The notes beneath the pieces were generated by a model, which was not told where the DNA came from, ran no database searches, and was given only the letters and a program-made list of their open reading frames with translations. A program made the position numbers and the translations under genes. From NCBI GenBank assembly GCA_030267565.1, contig BRXU01000020.1:2435501-2499500 (forward strand): 64,000 nt of DNA. Reading direction: 5' to 3'. How positions within the stretch are numbered: position 1 is the stretch's first letter; every line of letters starts with the position of its first letter. Of the stretch, positions 22,357 to 35,600 are shown piece by piece. The DNA is from Pleodorina starrii. Taxonomy: Eukaryota > Chlorophyta > Chlorophyceae > Chlamydomonadales > Volvocaceae.

Positions 22357-25300
22357 TCACACCCCGAACGAGGTGATGGTGTGTTGGATGATGTCGCAGC
22401 ACTCGTCCAGCTGCGGCCGCGTCATGACCAGCGGCGGCGCGAAGCGGATGATGTTCTTCTGGGTGGGCTTGGCCAGCAGCCCGTTGTCCCGCAGCCGCAT
22501 ACACACGTCGTACGCCGACACGCCGTGTGACTCATCAATCACCAGAGCGTCCAACAGGCCCTTACCGCGGACCTGAGTGCCCAGGGGGGCCAGCGGGGGG
22601 GAGGGGGGCGGGTGGAGGGGAGGCGTGTATGGGAGGGGGGAGTGTGGGGATGTGGGGTGGGGGTGGGGATATGGGGTGGGGGTGGGGTTGGGGGTTTTTG
22701 TTTGTGGGGAAAGAGGGGCTCAAAAACCTAAATCCCTTCTTTCCGTTGAATGAACAGGCCTGTCGCCCGCAAGCATGCATGCATGTGCGCAAACTCATTC
22801 CACACACCCTTCAGTCCACCCACCTCAATCTCCGCCCCCCCCCCCGCCTCGAAAACCCCTCCTCGCCTCCCGCTCCCCCCTCGATTAGTACTCCGCTGCG
22901 GCTCTTCTTTGCCCCCCAAGCCACCCCTCCGCCCCTCCCCTCCCCTCCCCTCCCGCCTCCCTCTCTCTTTCCCCGCCACCCCGCCAACCCCCGCCAACCC
23001 CTGCAACCCCCCCTCCCCATCCGCTCTCACCGATTTGACCATCTTCGAGGGTATGGCCGCCAGCCTCTCCCTCAGAATGGCGCCCAGCCGGTCACTGTTC
23101 TCAGCGAGGCTCTCATCCTGGAGCACCTGGGGGGGGGAGGGCGTGTGTGTATGCGTGTGCGTGTGTATGGGGGGGGGAGGGAGTGGGGGGGAGAGGGGGA
23201 AAGGGAGGGAGGGTTTCGTTTCCGTTTGGTGCATTTCAAAGGGAGAGGGGGAGTACGAGCGCAAGCCCGTCGGAGGGGAGGGGGCGGGGAGGAGGGCAGT
23301 CGGAGGGTCGAGTAAGGAAACAGAAAGCGCGGCAGGATTGTCCGTGGACTGGACGGGAGGTGAGATGGGGGAAGGGGGGGCGTGGGATCCAGGGGGAGGG
23401 GTCAATTCGATCGAGTGGAAAGGGGCGCGGGTCCGGAAAGGAAAGGAGGGAGGGGAGAGGGAGTCAAGGAGGTGTGCCCTCCTCGGTCCTCTCTGCCGGT
23501 GTCTTGAGGGCACGAAACGGCCAGCTTGCTTCAGGATTTTAGGGTGTTTTAGGGTGTTAGGTGAGGGGGTCGCAGGTAAGACAGCGGGTGGCCACATGGT
23601 TTACAAGACTAACCCATCAGATCAGATCAAACCCCGCCCCTAAACCCTTTACCCCCCCAACTCCGTCTGTCTTCTGCCCTTGTCTGTCCCACTGCCATTC
23701 GCCTTGCCTTTCTCTTTTCCTCTGCCCCATCTCCTCTGCCTTCCGCCCCTTGCTTGTCGTACATTGTGCCCTTCCGTCCGTATCCCTTTCTTCTATGCCC
23801 AGCTGCCCCTTCTTGCCCTCTTTTGCACCGCGTCGCCGCCACAGCTCGTTCGTGGGTTTCTGTGTGTCTTGCCTTGCTTGCTTGCCTTCTCGCTCCTTCC
23901 TTCGCTGCCAATGCCGTCGCCCATTGCCCTTACTCACACCCTTTTTCCTTCGTATCTTCCCACTTCGCCTCCTCCACTGAGCGCAGCGCAGGTGAGTCTA
24001 CAATTTGTCGGGTTGTTTTGTCCGGGCGTTCGTGCAGTTCTTGTGCTGTCGCGCGTACTCGTCCGTCCGGGTTGGTCTGGCGGCGACGCGGTCGCAGCGT
24101 CTTTTCAGCTCGGTAAGGTTACAGGTATGTTCGGTAAGTATTACTGGGTTCAGGGTCCGTTCGCTAACGCCGTCCTCGTCTCCGCTGCGGTATCGTTTTC
24201 TACCCCCCCAACTCTGAAGCCAGTACTGGGTTCTCATACACACTCATGCAACCCCCACCTCCCCCACCCACATACACCCAGCCCCTCACCATTCCCCAAC
24301 CCCCATCCCTCCCCTTACATCCCAACATCACTCCACCTCCCAGCATCCCCAACCCCCGGGCCCCCTTCCAACCCCCCCCCAGGTAATCCTCAGGTAATAT
24401 CCCAGGTAACTGCGTTGCTTTCCTCGTTCCGGGCCGTTTTAATTACCCCCCCCCGCCATACCCCCCACACACACACACACACCTTGAGCGCCGCCATTGC
24501 CACCCGGGCCGCCAGCGGGTTCCCCCCATAGGTGGAGCCGTGCTGCCCCCTCCCGATGGTCAACATGATCTCATCTCGCGCCAGAGTGGCCGCCACCGGA
24601 TAGGTCCCCCCCGACAGAGCCTTGCCGAGAACCAGGATGTCGGGCTTGACGTCATCCCAGTCGCAGCAAAGCATGCGACCAGTACGGCACAAACCCGTCT
24701 GGACCTGGGGGGGCGGGGGGTGGGCAAGGTGGGGTGTGGGGTGGAGAGGGGCGCGGTGTGGGGTGGCGAGGGATGTAAAAAACCCAAGATGCCGCAGCGA
24801 AGAGACGGAGACGGCGGGGGAGGCGAGGGACAGGGATGGGGGCGCGGTCCTGTTCGCCCTGTGCCGTCGGCGCCGCTCTTTCCCCTTCGGAAGGGCACAT
24901 AGCGGAAGCGAAGGAGGTTGTGGTTGTATACCGTACAGCGCCGTACAGCACCTTTGCTCACTCTCGTGCGCTCACTCGCTCGGCGTGTCTCTGTTCTTCC
25001 GAACCCTCCGCCCCCAAATAATCCCAATCCCTCCCCACCCACCCCGCGTGCCTCCCCTCTGCCTTCCCCCTCCCTCCCTCCCTCGCACCCCCCTACGCCC
25101 CCCTTCACTCCTCCCACACTCCCCGCACTCCCCCCTACCCCTCTCCTCGCGGTGCCGCCGTGCCCCTTCCTGCCATTCCGTACCCCCTTCCGTACCCCCT
25201 GCCGTACTTACTTCGTCCGCAATGAGCAGTGCGTTGTGTTTCTTCGTCAGGCGGTGGGCGGAGGCCAGATAGCCGGTGTCGGGAACCACCACACCCGCCT

Positions 25301-28300
25301 CGCCCTGAGGGGGGGGAGGGGGCGGAGATTGGGGATCGGGGGTCGGAGGGTTTTGGGGGAGGGGAGGTGTTGGGGGGGATTCTAGATAAAGATTAAGGAA
25401 AGGAGATGCCGCAGCGGAGGAACGAACGCGACCGGAGGGTGTGTGTGTAAATGGGTGTCAGACGGGGCGGAGGGAGCCCCACACCCCGCCCTGCCGCCGC
25501 TGCCCTCCAAATTCCCTCCCAACCCTTCTGCCCGTCGAGCTGCCCTCCCCCCACCAAGCTTGATTACGCCTTCATTCCTTTTGGGCGGCCCCAGCCGCAC
25601 AAACAAAGGCCACCATTCGTGGCCCCCTCCCACCTCCCCTCCAGGGCCCCCAACGCCCCAACCCACACACATGGACACACAAGGGCACCCACACACACAC
25701 CCACCCACCTGAATGGGCTCCACCATAAACGCCACAATGTGCGGATCGGACTCCAATTTCTCCTGTGATGTGTTGTGATGTGATGTGTTGGGATGAGGGG
25801 GGATTGGGATTGGGATTGGGGAGTGTGGAGGCGGGGTTAGGGAGTTGGCCATCCACGAATAGGCCTCCCTCCCTCCCTTCCCCCCTTTCCCGCCACCACC
25901 CGTCATCCTCAGCGCGTCGAATCCGCCGTTGCCCTCCCCACCCCACCCCCCACCCCGCCTCTCCCACCCTCCTCTTCTCGTTCCCACCCAAAAGCCGGAA
26001 ACTTTCGCCTCCCGAAAAAGCCTTTTTCCACATCCCTTCCACCGCCCCCCTCCCGGGCTGGCAAAACCCTACTCAACCTCCCTCCCGCCGCCCCTCCGCC
26101 CAAGGCGGGTGCTACCGCCGGCAGCAGCTGCCGCCGTACATACATACGGCCATGTCGTACCTGCAGGGCCGCCAGGTCGTTGTACGGAATGACCTCGAAA
26201 CCGGGCATGAAGGGACCTGTACGGCGGCGGCAGCGGATAGCGAATCGCGGATTGGAGAGGGGGGGAAGCGGGGGATAACGGGGTTTTGCTTCCTGGATGG
26301 GGTGAAAGGGGATAACGGCGGGGGGAGGTGACAGCGAATTGCGTCATTGGATGCGCGGCAAGGTGGGGGTGGGGGTGGGGGTGGGGGTTATCCACGGGGG
26401 TATAGGCCGGAGCCCGTGAACGGTTAAAATAACAGATGCAGGTCGTCTCGGGGGTGGGGGTGGGGGTGGTGGGGGGGACCCGAGGGGGGGGGAGGTTAAG
26501 AAAGAAGATACCCGAGGGGGTTCATAAAGACGATACCGCCCCCATCATCCGAACCCCCTCGCCCCTCCCTCCTCCCCCTTCCTCCCCCCCCTGGACTCTC
26601 TCTCCCCTCCCTCCCTCCCTCCCTCCCTGGCCTCACCGAAGCCTCCGTAGCTGGACGGGTCCGTGGATGTGGATATGGCCGACATGGTGCGCCCCCAGAA
26701 GTTGCCCCGAGCGAACAACACCTTGGCGCAGTTGGGGGGGACACCCTTCACGTCGTAACCCCACCGCCTATTGGAGGGGGTCGGGAGGGGAGGGGAGGGG
26801 GTAAAAAGGAAACCGCATCGGAGAAGGGGGAGGGGGACGGGGGGGGAAGGGGGTAAGAGAAACGATACCGCAGCGAAGGAGGGGGTTGAAAGGAGAGAGA
26901 GGACAGCCCGAAACGGGCGGGTTTTTGGGAGGTAAGAGTAGGAGGTGGGTATCCCCTAGGAAGTGCCTGAGAGTTAGGGCACTGAACTGGTGACCGAGAG
27001 GTTACCAGTTCGATCCCGGCCTTCGCAGAGGGCTGGGTGACCGATGGGGGCCCTGGTGTGGGAACGAACAGCAGGTGATCGCATGGCTCTTTAGCCATGT
27101 CCCTGTCCCCTGCACTGGTAGAACTCATCACGGTTGAATGTTCAAACAATGATGTGTCTGGCACATCTGGGAAGAGTGCGTGCGGGTACCCAGATGTGAT
27201 CTGAGTGAGACGGAGCCCAGACACGGAGTGGGTGGGAGAAGCAACCCATCTCAGTCAAAAAGGCGGTCACCGCGGTAATGGGCTGTACCCGCCGATGAGG
27301 CATCAGTCTGTTCCCTTAACCCACGCAAGGGCTTACGGTCCAGCGTAATACTTTCTTTCTAGGAGGTGGGTGATAAAGGAGATATCTGCCGCAGCGGAGG
27401 GATGTGAGAGGTTGGGGTTGTGCCCGTGTGGAGGCAGGTGTGTGTGGAGGGGGGTGGGGTGGTGGGGGGTGGGGTGGTGGGGTGGGGGGTAGGCTGTGAC
27501 AGTCCTCAGAAGGGGGAGGAGGGGGAGGAGGACGCGGAGGGGGAGGAGGGCGAGGAGGGGGAGGAGGGGGTGCGGGGGGTTACAGGAAGCAGTCCAAAGA
27601 AGCTGGCTGCCCCCCCGCCCACCCGCCCTCCTCCCGCTCAATTTTACACGCCAACACGCATCCAATGCACACAAGTGCACATCGCATCCACCTAATCCAC
27701 CCAAGTTACATACAAACACACACCCGAAACTCACCCCACCCCCCACCCCACCCCAACACATACTCACACACGCACCTCCAATACATCGCAACCCCCCCAT
27801 CCCCCACCCCGCCACCCACCCCACCTCCACCCAGCAAAACCAGCACGCACCTCGCCAGCTTGATCGCCGTCTCTCCGCCCTCCACGCCCGTGTTCATCGG
27901 CAGTACCTTGTCGTACCCAAACAGCCGGGTGATGTACTCCTCGTACTCGCCCAGCACATCTGATGTACGACAAGGTGTACGGCATGCAGATTGGGGCTCA
28001 CACACAACAAGCAACCAACTGTGCCCGGCGGTGTGTGTTACAACTACAAGGATGACATGATGACAGATTACCGTACGACAGTACAGCAGCAACAAACTCC
28101 GGGCGGAATGGAGCAGCGGCGGCCCTCCCGGGCACCCGAAGAAAGAACAACCCCGCCCCTTTGAGGAAGAGACTACCTTCCTCCAGCCCACTCCCTCAAA
28201 GGCAGGCAGGCGGGTAGAGGCAGGCGGGCAGATGCAGGAGGGCAGATGCAGGCGGGCAGAGGCAGGCGGGCAGAGGCAGGAGGCAGGCGGGCCGAGATGC

Positions 28301-30203
28301 AGGCCAGACGGCGCCCCCGCACTTCCGCAGCCGCCTCTGTTCTTTCGCCAGGGCGGCTCGGCCGGCCCGCCCTGGCCTGTCTCGCCATGCCCTGGGCTGG
28401 ACTGCCGGGATGCGCGGGTCGCACAACCTTCCCGACCCGACCCGAGGGCCCGGATGGGATGGGATGGGATGGCAGGGGGTGGGATGGGATGGCATGGGGT
28501 GGAGAGGAGAGCTCCTCCCCTCCCCTCCCTGGGAACAGCGCGGGCCGCGGCAGGTCCGGCTGCAATCCCACCATCCCACCGGTCGGTTTCATCTTGCCAA
28601 TCCATCCACATCCCCACATCGCGCCTCCATCGCACCCCCTCCCCAATCCGAAGCCCCACCCCGCCCCACCCCACTCCGTCCCGCCACATCCCACAGACCC
28701 CTCCCCTCCCCCCCCCTCCTCCTCATGTGGCTGGTCGCCGCATGTTGCCGCCTGCCCCCCCCTTCGCTGTTCCTTGGCAGGCAGGTGGTGGTGGCTGCTG
28801 GCTCCAACCGTTGTCAACGACCGGACAGGACAGTTACGATCATTCACGGATCTCTCGGCCACGGCCTTCCCCACGGCCTTCCATACACCGCCCTATCCGC
28901 GGCAGGACGTACACGGCCCCATACATACGGCTCTGTACCCCGCCCCAGCATAAAAGGTCCATGAGGGCTCCGCTCCTCGTTCCCCGCTACGGACGTCACA
29001 TCCCGTGCTCTCGTGCTCCCGTGCTCCAGTCCCGTCACCGTCACCGTCACGCGGCAACAACCTCGGCGCGCGAGTGGACGCGAGTGGACGCGAGGGGACG
29101 CGGGTGGGGACGCGAGTGGACGCGAGGGGACGCGGGTGGGGACGCGTGTGGACGCGAGGGGACGCGGGTGGGGACGCGAGGGGACGCGAGGGGACTCACC
29201 GTTGAAGAAGGCCCGGGAGGTGAGGGTCAGCTTCCGAGCCTGGCTGGTGAGGGCCTCCACGATCTGAGAGGGGGGAGGGGGCGCAGGGGGGTGTAGGGGG
29301 CGGGGGGTGGGTGGGTGGGTGGATGTGATGCCGTAAACCTTACACCTAATGATAAGGGTGGGCAGGGGAGGAGAGCTTTGGGTTGGTTGCCTTTTCAAAT
29401 TTGGTTGGTTTGCTTTGTCGCTTCGGTCTAGCTCCCGTGTATCAGAAACGTGGTGAGGTCTAATGACGCAAAAGGTGAGGTGGGGAGCTGAGGGCTTTCG
29501 GGGGGACTGGATTACAGTCAACCCCCAGTCCCCGACGGCCGACGGCTACAGACCGGATGAATAGACCGGGCCAGTAAGCGAACCCTAAGTGCAGCCACAA
29601 GTCAAGGATCGCACAAATTAGAACTGCCATGTTTGACCGTGAAGGCCTCTTGGGCGCATGCGGGTGCACACGGGTGCGACGGTTGGCCGCCCGACAGGCC
29701 TGCAAGACAGCGCTTGGCCTCGCCTCGCACCTTGGGGTGGCAGTGCCCCTGGTTGACGGCCGAGTAGGCCGAAAGAAAGTCATAGTAGCGCTTGCCATCA
29801 ACGTCCCACAGGAAGACGCCCTCTCCGCGGTCGAGCACCACCGGAATCGGCGCGTAATTGTGCGCGCCGAAGGTGTCCTCCCGCTCGATGTACTGGTTTG
29901 ATATGGGTAATGCAATTCCGACGTCAAAACAAGATATCGAAGTTAGTAAAGTCCGCAAACTTGACGGTCACGACGTTAGGCAACGGCAATCAGTCACGTT
30001 CCGACTCTCACACTCACACCCAACTTGAACGACCACGTCAAACCACCTCCCACCTTTTGCTGACGGCTGGATAGGTACGACTCCTCGGTAGCAGGTAATG
30101 CGCTTGCGAATCGTCGCACAGATGCCTGCGACGAGAGCGCTAGGGCTCCCTGGGCAAGAGCCCGACCTCCGGTTAGGAGCGTGCTAGCATAGCTTGTCAA
30201 CAT
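22357..30203 (-). CDS. OAT: Ornithine aminotransferase, mitochondrial type
   Basis: Eleven exons, all GT-AG and in phase: 30203-30054, 29892-29731, 29263-29200, 27959-27851, 26767-26637, 26216-26161, 25762-25709, 25304-25212, 24704-24483, 23126-23031 and 22572-22357 (TGA), 450 residues, the normal family size. It is a PLP class-III aminotransferase converting ornithine and 2-oxoglutarate to glutamate semialdehyde and glutamate. Landmarks are [70 protein letters not shown], the cofactor Asp in LLIADEVQTG, the Schiff-base Lys in [10 protein letters not shown] (about residue 301), and [13 protein letters not shown]. The first about 40 residues are rich in Ser, Ala, Leu and Arg with few acidic residues, as in a mitochondrial targeting peptide. 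One intron carries a SINE. No defect was seen. Confidence 0.96.
26951..27359 (+). mobile_element. tRNA-derived SINE with 12-bp target-site duplication
   Basis: A 409-bp insert is bracketed by the perfect direct repeat TAGGAGGTGGGT at 26939-26950 and 27360-27371. Near its 5' end it carries a tRNA-like segment with a B-box-like AGTTCGATCCC at 27007-27017 (consensus GGTTCGANTCC). A tRNA-unrelated body follows and it ends in the T-rich ACTTTCTTTC. It lies in the ornithine aminotransferase intron between exons 26637-26767 and 27851-27959, opposite in orientation to the gene. It has no ORF of note. The terminal duplication and internal Pol III box together support a SINE. Confidence 0.8.
28195..28300. 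repeat. Minisatellite GGCAGGCGGGCAGATGCA
   Basis: Several copies of GGCAGGCGGGCAGA and GATGCAGGCGGGCAGA variants within an ornithine aminotransferase intron. Confidence 0.8.
29065..29198. repeat. Minisatellite GGACGCGAG/GGACGCGGGTGG
   Basis: A tandem array of units like GTGGACGCGAGG and GGACGCGGGTGGGGACGCG ends immediately before the donor of ornithine aminotransferase exon 29263-29200. Expansion here could affect splicing. Confidence 0.8.
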
Positions 30204-32611
30204 CTTCTATGAACTTGTCCAGAGCAATTCGATATCGGCGTTCTTCGAACCGATGAAACTAAACTGACGTCTTAGATGCAGGTTGCGGGTGCGAGTCGTT
30301 TGTGCACAGATCAAAGATCCAAGACAGCGTCTGCTAAGATCTATGAAGGCAAGACGATAATTGTCTTGTAACAAAACAAACGATCGTCCCGCGTGGACCC
30401 ATGTGGCGGCTGCACGACACACCGTACCGCGTGAACGTGCGGGAACTGTACCTCCTATAGCTTTGATGTTGGCTGTCATAGGCTATTTCAAATATTGGTA
30501 GGTTCAGCCTCGTGCTTGCATTCTATGGTAGGGTAATTAAGAGTCTCACGTGGGTGACCTCCTAACTGCTCGCGCTTAATCCAAAGATCACCCGCCAAAG
30601 GTATTTGCCAAAGGTTTGATGTTATAAGATATAGGCGAAAACTCTCGGAAATGGGCATACGTGAACGGCAGCTTCTGGGTTGGAACTTGCAGGACAGGTT
30701 GCTTCGTCGGGGACTGCACCGGAGGGCGCCAGCGGCCACAAGCGGGCAATTAGCGTACCGTGTTCCTGATCCTGATCCGCGCAACCAGTCTCCTTCAGCT
30801 GTTTATTCACTTGGGGTGTTTCCGTGTACAATAAAACCCAGACCAGCACAGGGCTGGTCTGGGTCAGGGCTCGCATCCGGTAGCAGCCTCTGCGGGTGGT
30901 TGATGTCCGGATGTGCGCCTGGGGGTGGGGCCCGGGCCCCCTCGCCCCTTTGGGGAGCTTCGCTCTGTGATTCATGTGGCTCATTGCCCCATGACCCTAC
31001 GGTCCCTGGTGTCTCTCCCCCACCCACCCACCCCCCGTGGTTTCCCTTGTTGTTTCGTTTCAGCAAATTCACTCTTCAATCCCCCTCCCTCCCTCGCCCC
31101 GGGCTCGCTCGCTCGTTCTCATCTGGAGGACGCCGACTAGCGCTGTCCGGTCTGGTCTCTGGTCTCTGGGTTTGGGTGTGCGCCCTATTTCCCATGGGCC
31201 CCTCCGTCCGCATACGGGTGCCGCTCTCATACCCTACATTTCGCGCGCTGCAAGAAACGCCAGGCAAATGCGGCAACTTTCAAGAAGTGAGGCCTCCCAC
31301 CCCACCCCACACGCACCTTTCCCCCTCCATTATTCTCCTCACCACTCATCGCCAAACACGGCCACCTGACCCGCTGGCTCCGAAACCGTCCAAACCCTCC
31401 CAACGACCCGCTTCGGAAGAGGCCTGGAGCCCATTATAACAACCACCGCCTCAACAGCAACAACAACCAGTGGAAACGGCTTCTGCACAAAACACCGGAG
31501 TGCAGTGCCGTAGCCTAGACTCGTCTACCGGTAATGCCTATAATCTTAAGACGCGTGTCCCCACTCCCACCATCAGCTCCAGCTGCCTTCATCTTCACCC
31601 AAAAAGAAATACGACGCGATGGCAGTACGGTACGGTACGGCAGTACGGTACCGAGCGCGCCTCGAAGAGCCGATATGCGAACAGTGCCCGCGCGGCGGTC
31701 ATACTACGGGGCACAGCGCTGCACGAGTCCCTAATATGAACTGGGTTATCCGTACGGCCGAGCGCCAACCCCCTAAGGACGGGGGGAGGAACGGTCGGCG
31801 TATATGCAGTCGTTGGCTGTCACCAAACGAAAAACGTTTTAAGAAAACCCGCAAACGAAGCGTAAAATGGCGCCATGGTACGTGTGTCTGATCGGCGCAC
31901 GGCGCACGCTCAATGCCTGCCTGCCTGCCCCCTGCCTGCCGAGCCGCTGCAAGAGCAAGTCATATAGGGGCGGAGAACCGGCTTTGTTGGTTCGGCCGCC
32001 GTGCCGGATTTTGGGAAACAAACCGAGTCACTAAAAGAAAAGAGCAAATCCAGTCCGCCAGCGGTCCCGCACGCGCCGCCGGCCATGGCCGAATGGAGAC
32101 CCGCCCCGCCCCGCCTTCCTTCTTTCCTTCCGGCCGCAGCCGCAGCTCTCCACTGCGGCCCGCCGCCCTTTCCGACCTGGGGCTCCGCTTCGCTCCTCTC
32201 CTTCCTTCCTTCCTTACCGCCCCCCATCCCCCCTGGCCGCTATATAAAACCGTGATCTAAACAACCCTGAGCGCCAACGACCCACGCCCCGAAACCACCC
32301 TGAGACCGAGCAACAACTCAAAGCAGCCTCGATGGAAAGGAAAGATGAACATCAACGGCCCCGCCAACCGCCAAGCGCTGGGGCCGAAGCACCGCCCCGA
32401 CTGACTCGTCTGCTCTCGAGGACTCCAGACATGCGACTTAGGGTGCGGAGAGCCAACAAGTGGAGTGGAGCAAACGGGCAAAAGTGAGCAAACGCAACCG
32501 GCTCGGCTCCGCGCAACTCTCAGAAAGCCCGATCTGGCCATCCACCCGCCAACCCGACCCGACCCGCCTGCCCTCCGATCCCCAGACATTCTCTCTCTCT
32601 CTGTCCGTCTC
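30204..32611. other. Intergenic between ornithine aminotransferase start and membrane-protein end
   Basis: The part next to 30204 is the presumed promoter region of the aminotransferase. Around 31620 there is a palindromic GTACGGTACGGTACGG run. The plus-strand open frame 30651-31439 has no recognisable motif and biased composition, so it is not called. A TATAAAA box occurs at 32241-32248 without a visible downstream plus-strand gene. Confidence 0.4.
32241..32248 (+). promoter_or_regulatory. Orphan TATA-box-like site
   Basis: TATATAAAAC after a GC-rich stretch looks like a core promoter element. On plus it would read antisense into the 3' end of the membrane-protein gene. No matching transcript unit was identified. 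Confidence 0.2.
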
Positions 32612-35600
32612 TCAGCTGAGCGCCGGGCAGCCCGAGGCCGGCGATGGCGTGAAGTTTCCGTAGCAGGCCCAGTTGCAGTACCTCTGTTGCAGCACTCCGT
32701 TGTTGAGCCAGGTGCCGTTGGCCGAGGAGACGATGTTGGCAATGGCGGTCTCAAAGGAGGTGCAGAGGGGCTCGTCGGAAGAGAAGTAGCGCTCCTGGGG
32801 GGGGGGAGGGGAGCGGGAGGAGAGGGAGGGGAGGGGAGGGTGGGAGAAGGGGCATTTGAGAGAAGGAGCGACCGCAGCGGGGGCAGGAAGGGAGGGAGAC
32901 GGCGTTTCAGCAAACTGGTGGGGGAGGGCATGAGGAGGCAGGGCTGGTGCGGGGCCAAGGGGGCAGGGGCAGAGACACGGGCAGCAGCCACCATCCACAA
33001 CAGCACACCAACGCACTACCAAAACCCCTTTTTATACCGCTTTTACCCCCATAACCCCTCATCACACCTGCACAGACAGACATGTGTTGCACGTCTTGGT
33101 GGCCTTGTTGCAATTGGTGTTGCTGGTGGAGAAGACCCAGCCCAGTACGACAATGGCGCCCACTCCGAAGATACCCACCAGCTGGATCAGAGTCAACATC
33201 CTGGGGGGTGAGGGGTGAGGGAGGGGGAGGGGGAGGGGAGGGGAGGGGAAGGGGAGGGAGAGGGTAAGAGGGTGAGCGGGCGTGTATATGAGGGGCGGAA
33301 AAAAACAAAGAAACCGCAGCGGAGGGGAGGGGCAGGGTGAGAGTGACCTAGCAACTCAAGCAGCCCTTCCCCCCCTTACCCGCCTTCTCCCTCACCCACC
33401 CTTCCGGCCATGATCCTTATGAGGGAAAGCTGAACCCCCCTCCTTTCCCCTCGTTCCACCTCCCCCTACCCACCCATACACTCCCGCCCCCGCCCCCCAA
33501 TACACACACAACCACACAACCACAACCACACACACAACCACAACCACAAACACACACCCGTACACACACCTGAAGTACGGCGTGTCGGGCCTAAATGGCC
33601 ACGAGGGGAAGCTGACCATCACCGCCACGTGCAGCGAGTGCAGTGAGGCGTAGCAGTGGGAGTAGGCCCAACGGAGGGGCCGGAAGCCGCACAGGGACAG
33701 GGTCTCGGGGGGGAAGGTGGGGCGGGGCTCCGGACCCAGGGAGGGGGCCCCGCTGAGGCTGTGTGTGGGGTGGGGGGGATTTTGGGGGGGATGAGGGGGA
33801 GAAGGGGGGATCAGGGAGTGATATGCTCCTTTATATAATAAGAATGAGTCGCGGGGGGAAGGGGGGGAAGGGGGGGGAGGGAGATGCGTCAGCGCTGGGG
33901 CTGGGCATTGTATCAACCGGGGCCCGAGGGGTGTGTGGGGTGTGTGTGTGGGGGGGTATATCCACGTATGGGGGGAAGAAAATGATACCGCAGCGGAGAC
34001 GGAGACGACGTTAGCGAACGGCCCCAGAACCCGGGGGGGAGGGGGGCGGGAAGGAGGATCACGGAACACAGCGGGCTCCCGGAGGCTCGGGGTGGGTGGG
34101 AGGTAGGGCGAAGGATGGGTACATGCACATGCATGCCCCTTGACACGCGACAACGCGCCCCCAAAATCCTTGTTAACCAGTCTTCCCAACTCCCATTCCC
34201 CTGCCTCAATCGACCGCCTGCTGTAAAAAAGCAAAAGTCAAAGACAGGTGCCCCCCCCTGCTGCTCTTCCAAAACTCTGCTCATACCTGCCCTTGGCCTT
34301 CCCGCTGCTGCCGCCGCCGCCGCCGCCCCTCTCCTCCTCCTGCTCTGCCGCCGCCGCCGCCGCCGCCACGGCCGCGGACACGGCCGCCGCCGCCGCCACC
34401 CCCGTGTCGCCCCCCACCTCCAGCCTCATCTGTTCAGGGCTGCGAACCTCCGCCTCCGTCTCCACCACGCCGTCTCGCTCCCCCTCTGGCCGCTGCTGCT
34501 GCTGCTGCTTGGTCGGCGTCACCTCCTTCTCCCCCCCTGGAGACTTGGCGGCTCCCTTCTCGGGCGTCTTGGTCCGCGCTGCTGCAAATTTCACAGCCGA
34601 TAACAACAACCACCACAGCAGCGATGACGGCAGGAGGAGAGATTAACAAGCTTGCCGGCGCACCTCCAACCCCCTCACCCACCCCACCGAAACACACACG
34701 CACACACCCCGACCGACTTCCCTCCCTCCCACTCCTCCACACATGAACACACGCAGCTAAATACACACAAGCAGCAGCAACAACACACCAGACGTGCGCG
34801 GCCGTGTTCCCTCGGAAGCGGTCCCCGGGGCGCACTCCCGACCCATCTCCATTCCCGCTCCACCCAACCCACAACCCACACCGACCGACCCACGGGCCAA
34901 AGTCCAGTCGTGGGGGTCAATCGATCATTCGCCGAGTGACCCACGGGTCACTGCACCCACGACAGCTTGACGACCCCCATCTCCCTTCCCCTCCCCTCTC
35001 TCCGCTCCCTCCCTCGCCCCAGCCTATACGTGGATACCCCCTTCCCTCTCTCACCCCTATCCCTCCCCCCTCCCTCCCTCCCCCTTTCCCCCCTCTTCTC
35101 TCTCTCTCACCCTTTGCCGGACTGACGTATCCCGACTCCTGCAACTCGTGACGCAGCTCCCGAACATTGCGCTCAACCTGACATGAAGGGGGGAGGGAGG
35201 GGAGCGGGGGGTAGGAAGGGAGGGGAGGGAGGGAGGGGAAGATGGGGGGCGCGTATGTTCACGAGTGTGCGTGTGTGTGTATGTGGCACATCGGGGGTGG
35301 GTTGACGACCGGAGGAGGTGGGGGTGGGGGTGGAGAAAGGAGGCGATGAGACACCGGGGGATCGATCCAGGGAGGGAGGGTGTTTGAGTGTTGTGTATGG
35401 GGCTACGTGTTTGGGGCCGCCGCCGTTTGGGTCGCCGCCGTCCCTTCACTTCGCTGCGGCCCAAGTACGGTTCTTCTCAGTTCTCACCCACCTGCCGGCA
35501 GTTGGTAGTTGGTTACAGGTACTCAAACCTCCCCGTAGCTGGTACAGTTAAACCGCACTGCTCACCCACCCACCTCCCGGTAGTTGGTACGGTTAAACCG

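Noticed and set aside
26980..27040. Functional tRNA gene
   Set aside because: No complete cloverleaf or acceptor stem could be drawn; the segment is the head of a 409-bp unit with target duplication, so SINE is the better call.
28232..29296. 354-residue plus ORF in an ornithine aminotransferase intron
   Set aside because: Built from two minisatellites and GC-rich intron sequence; lies entirely within an intron on the other strand apart from overlap with exon 29200-29263.
30651..31439. 263-residue plus ORF
   Set aside because: No motif, biased composition, antisense reading also open; nothing supports translation.
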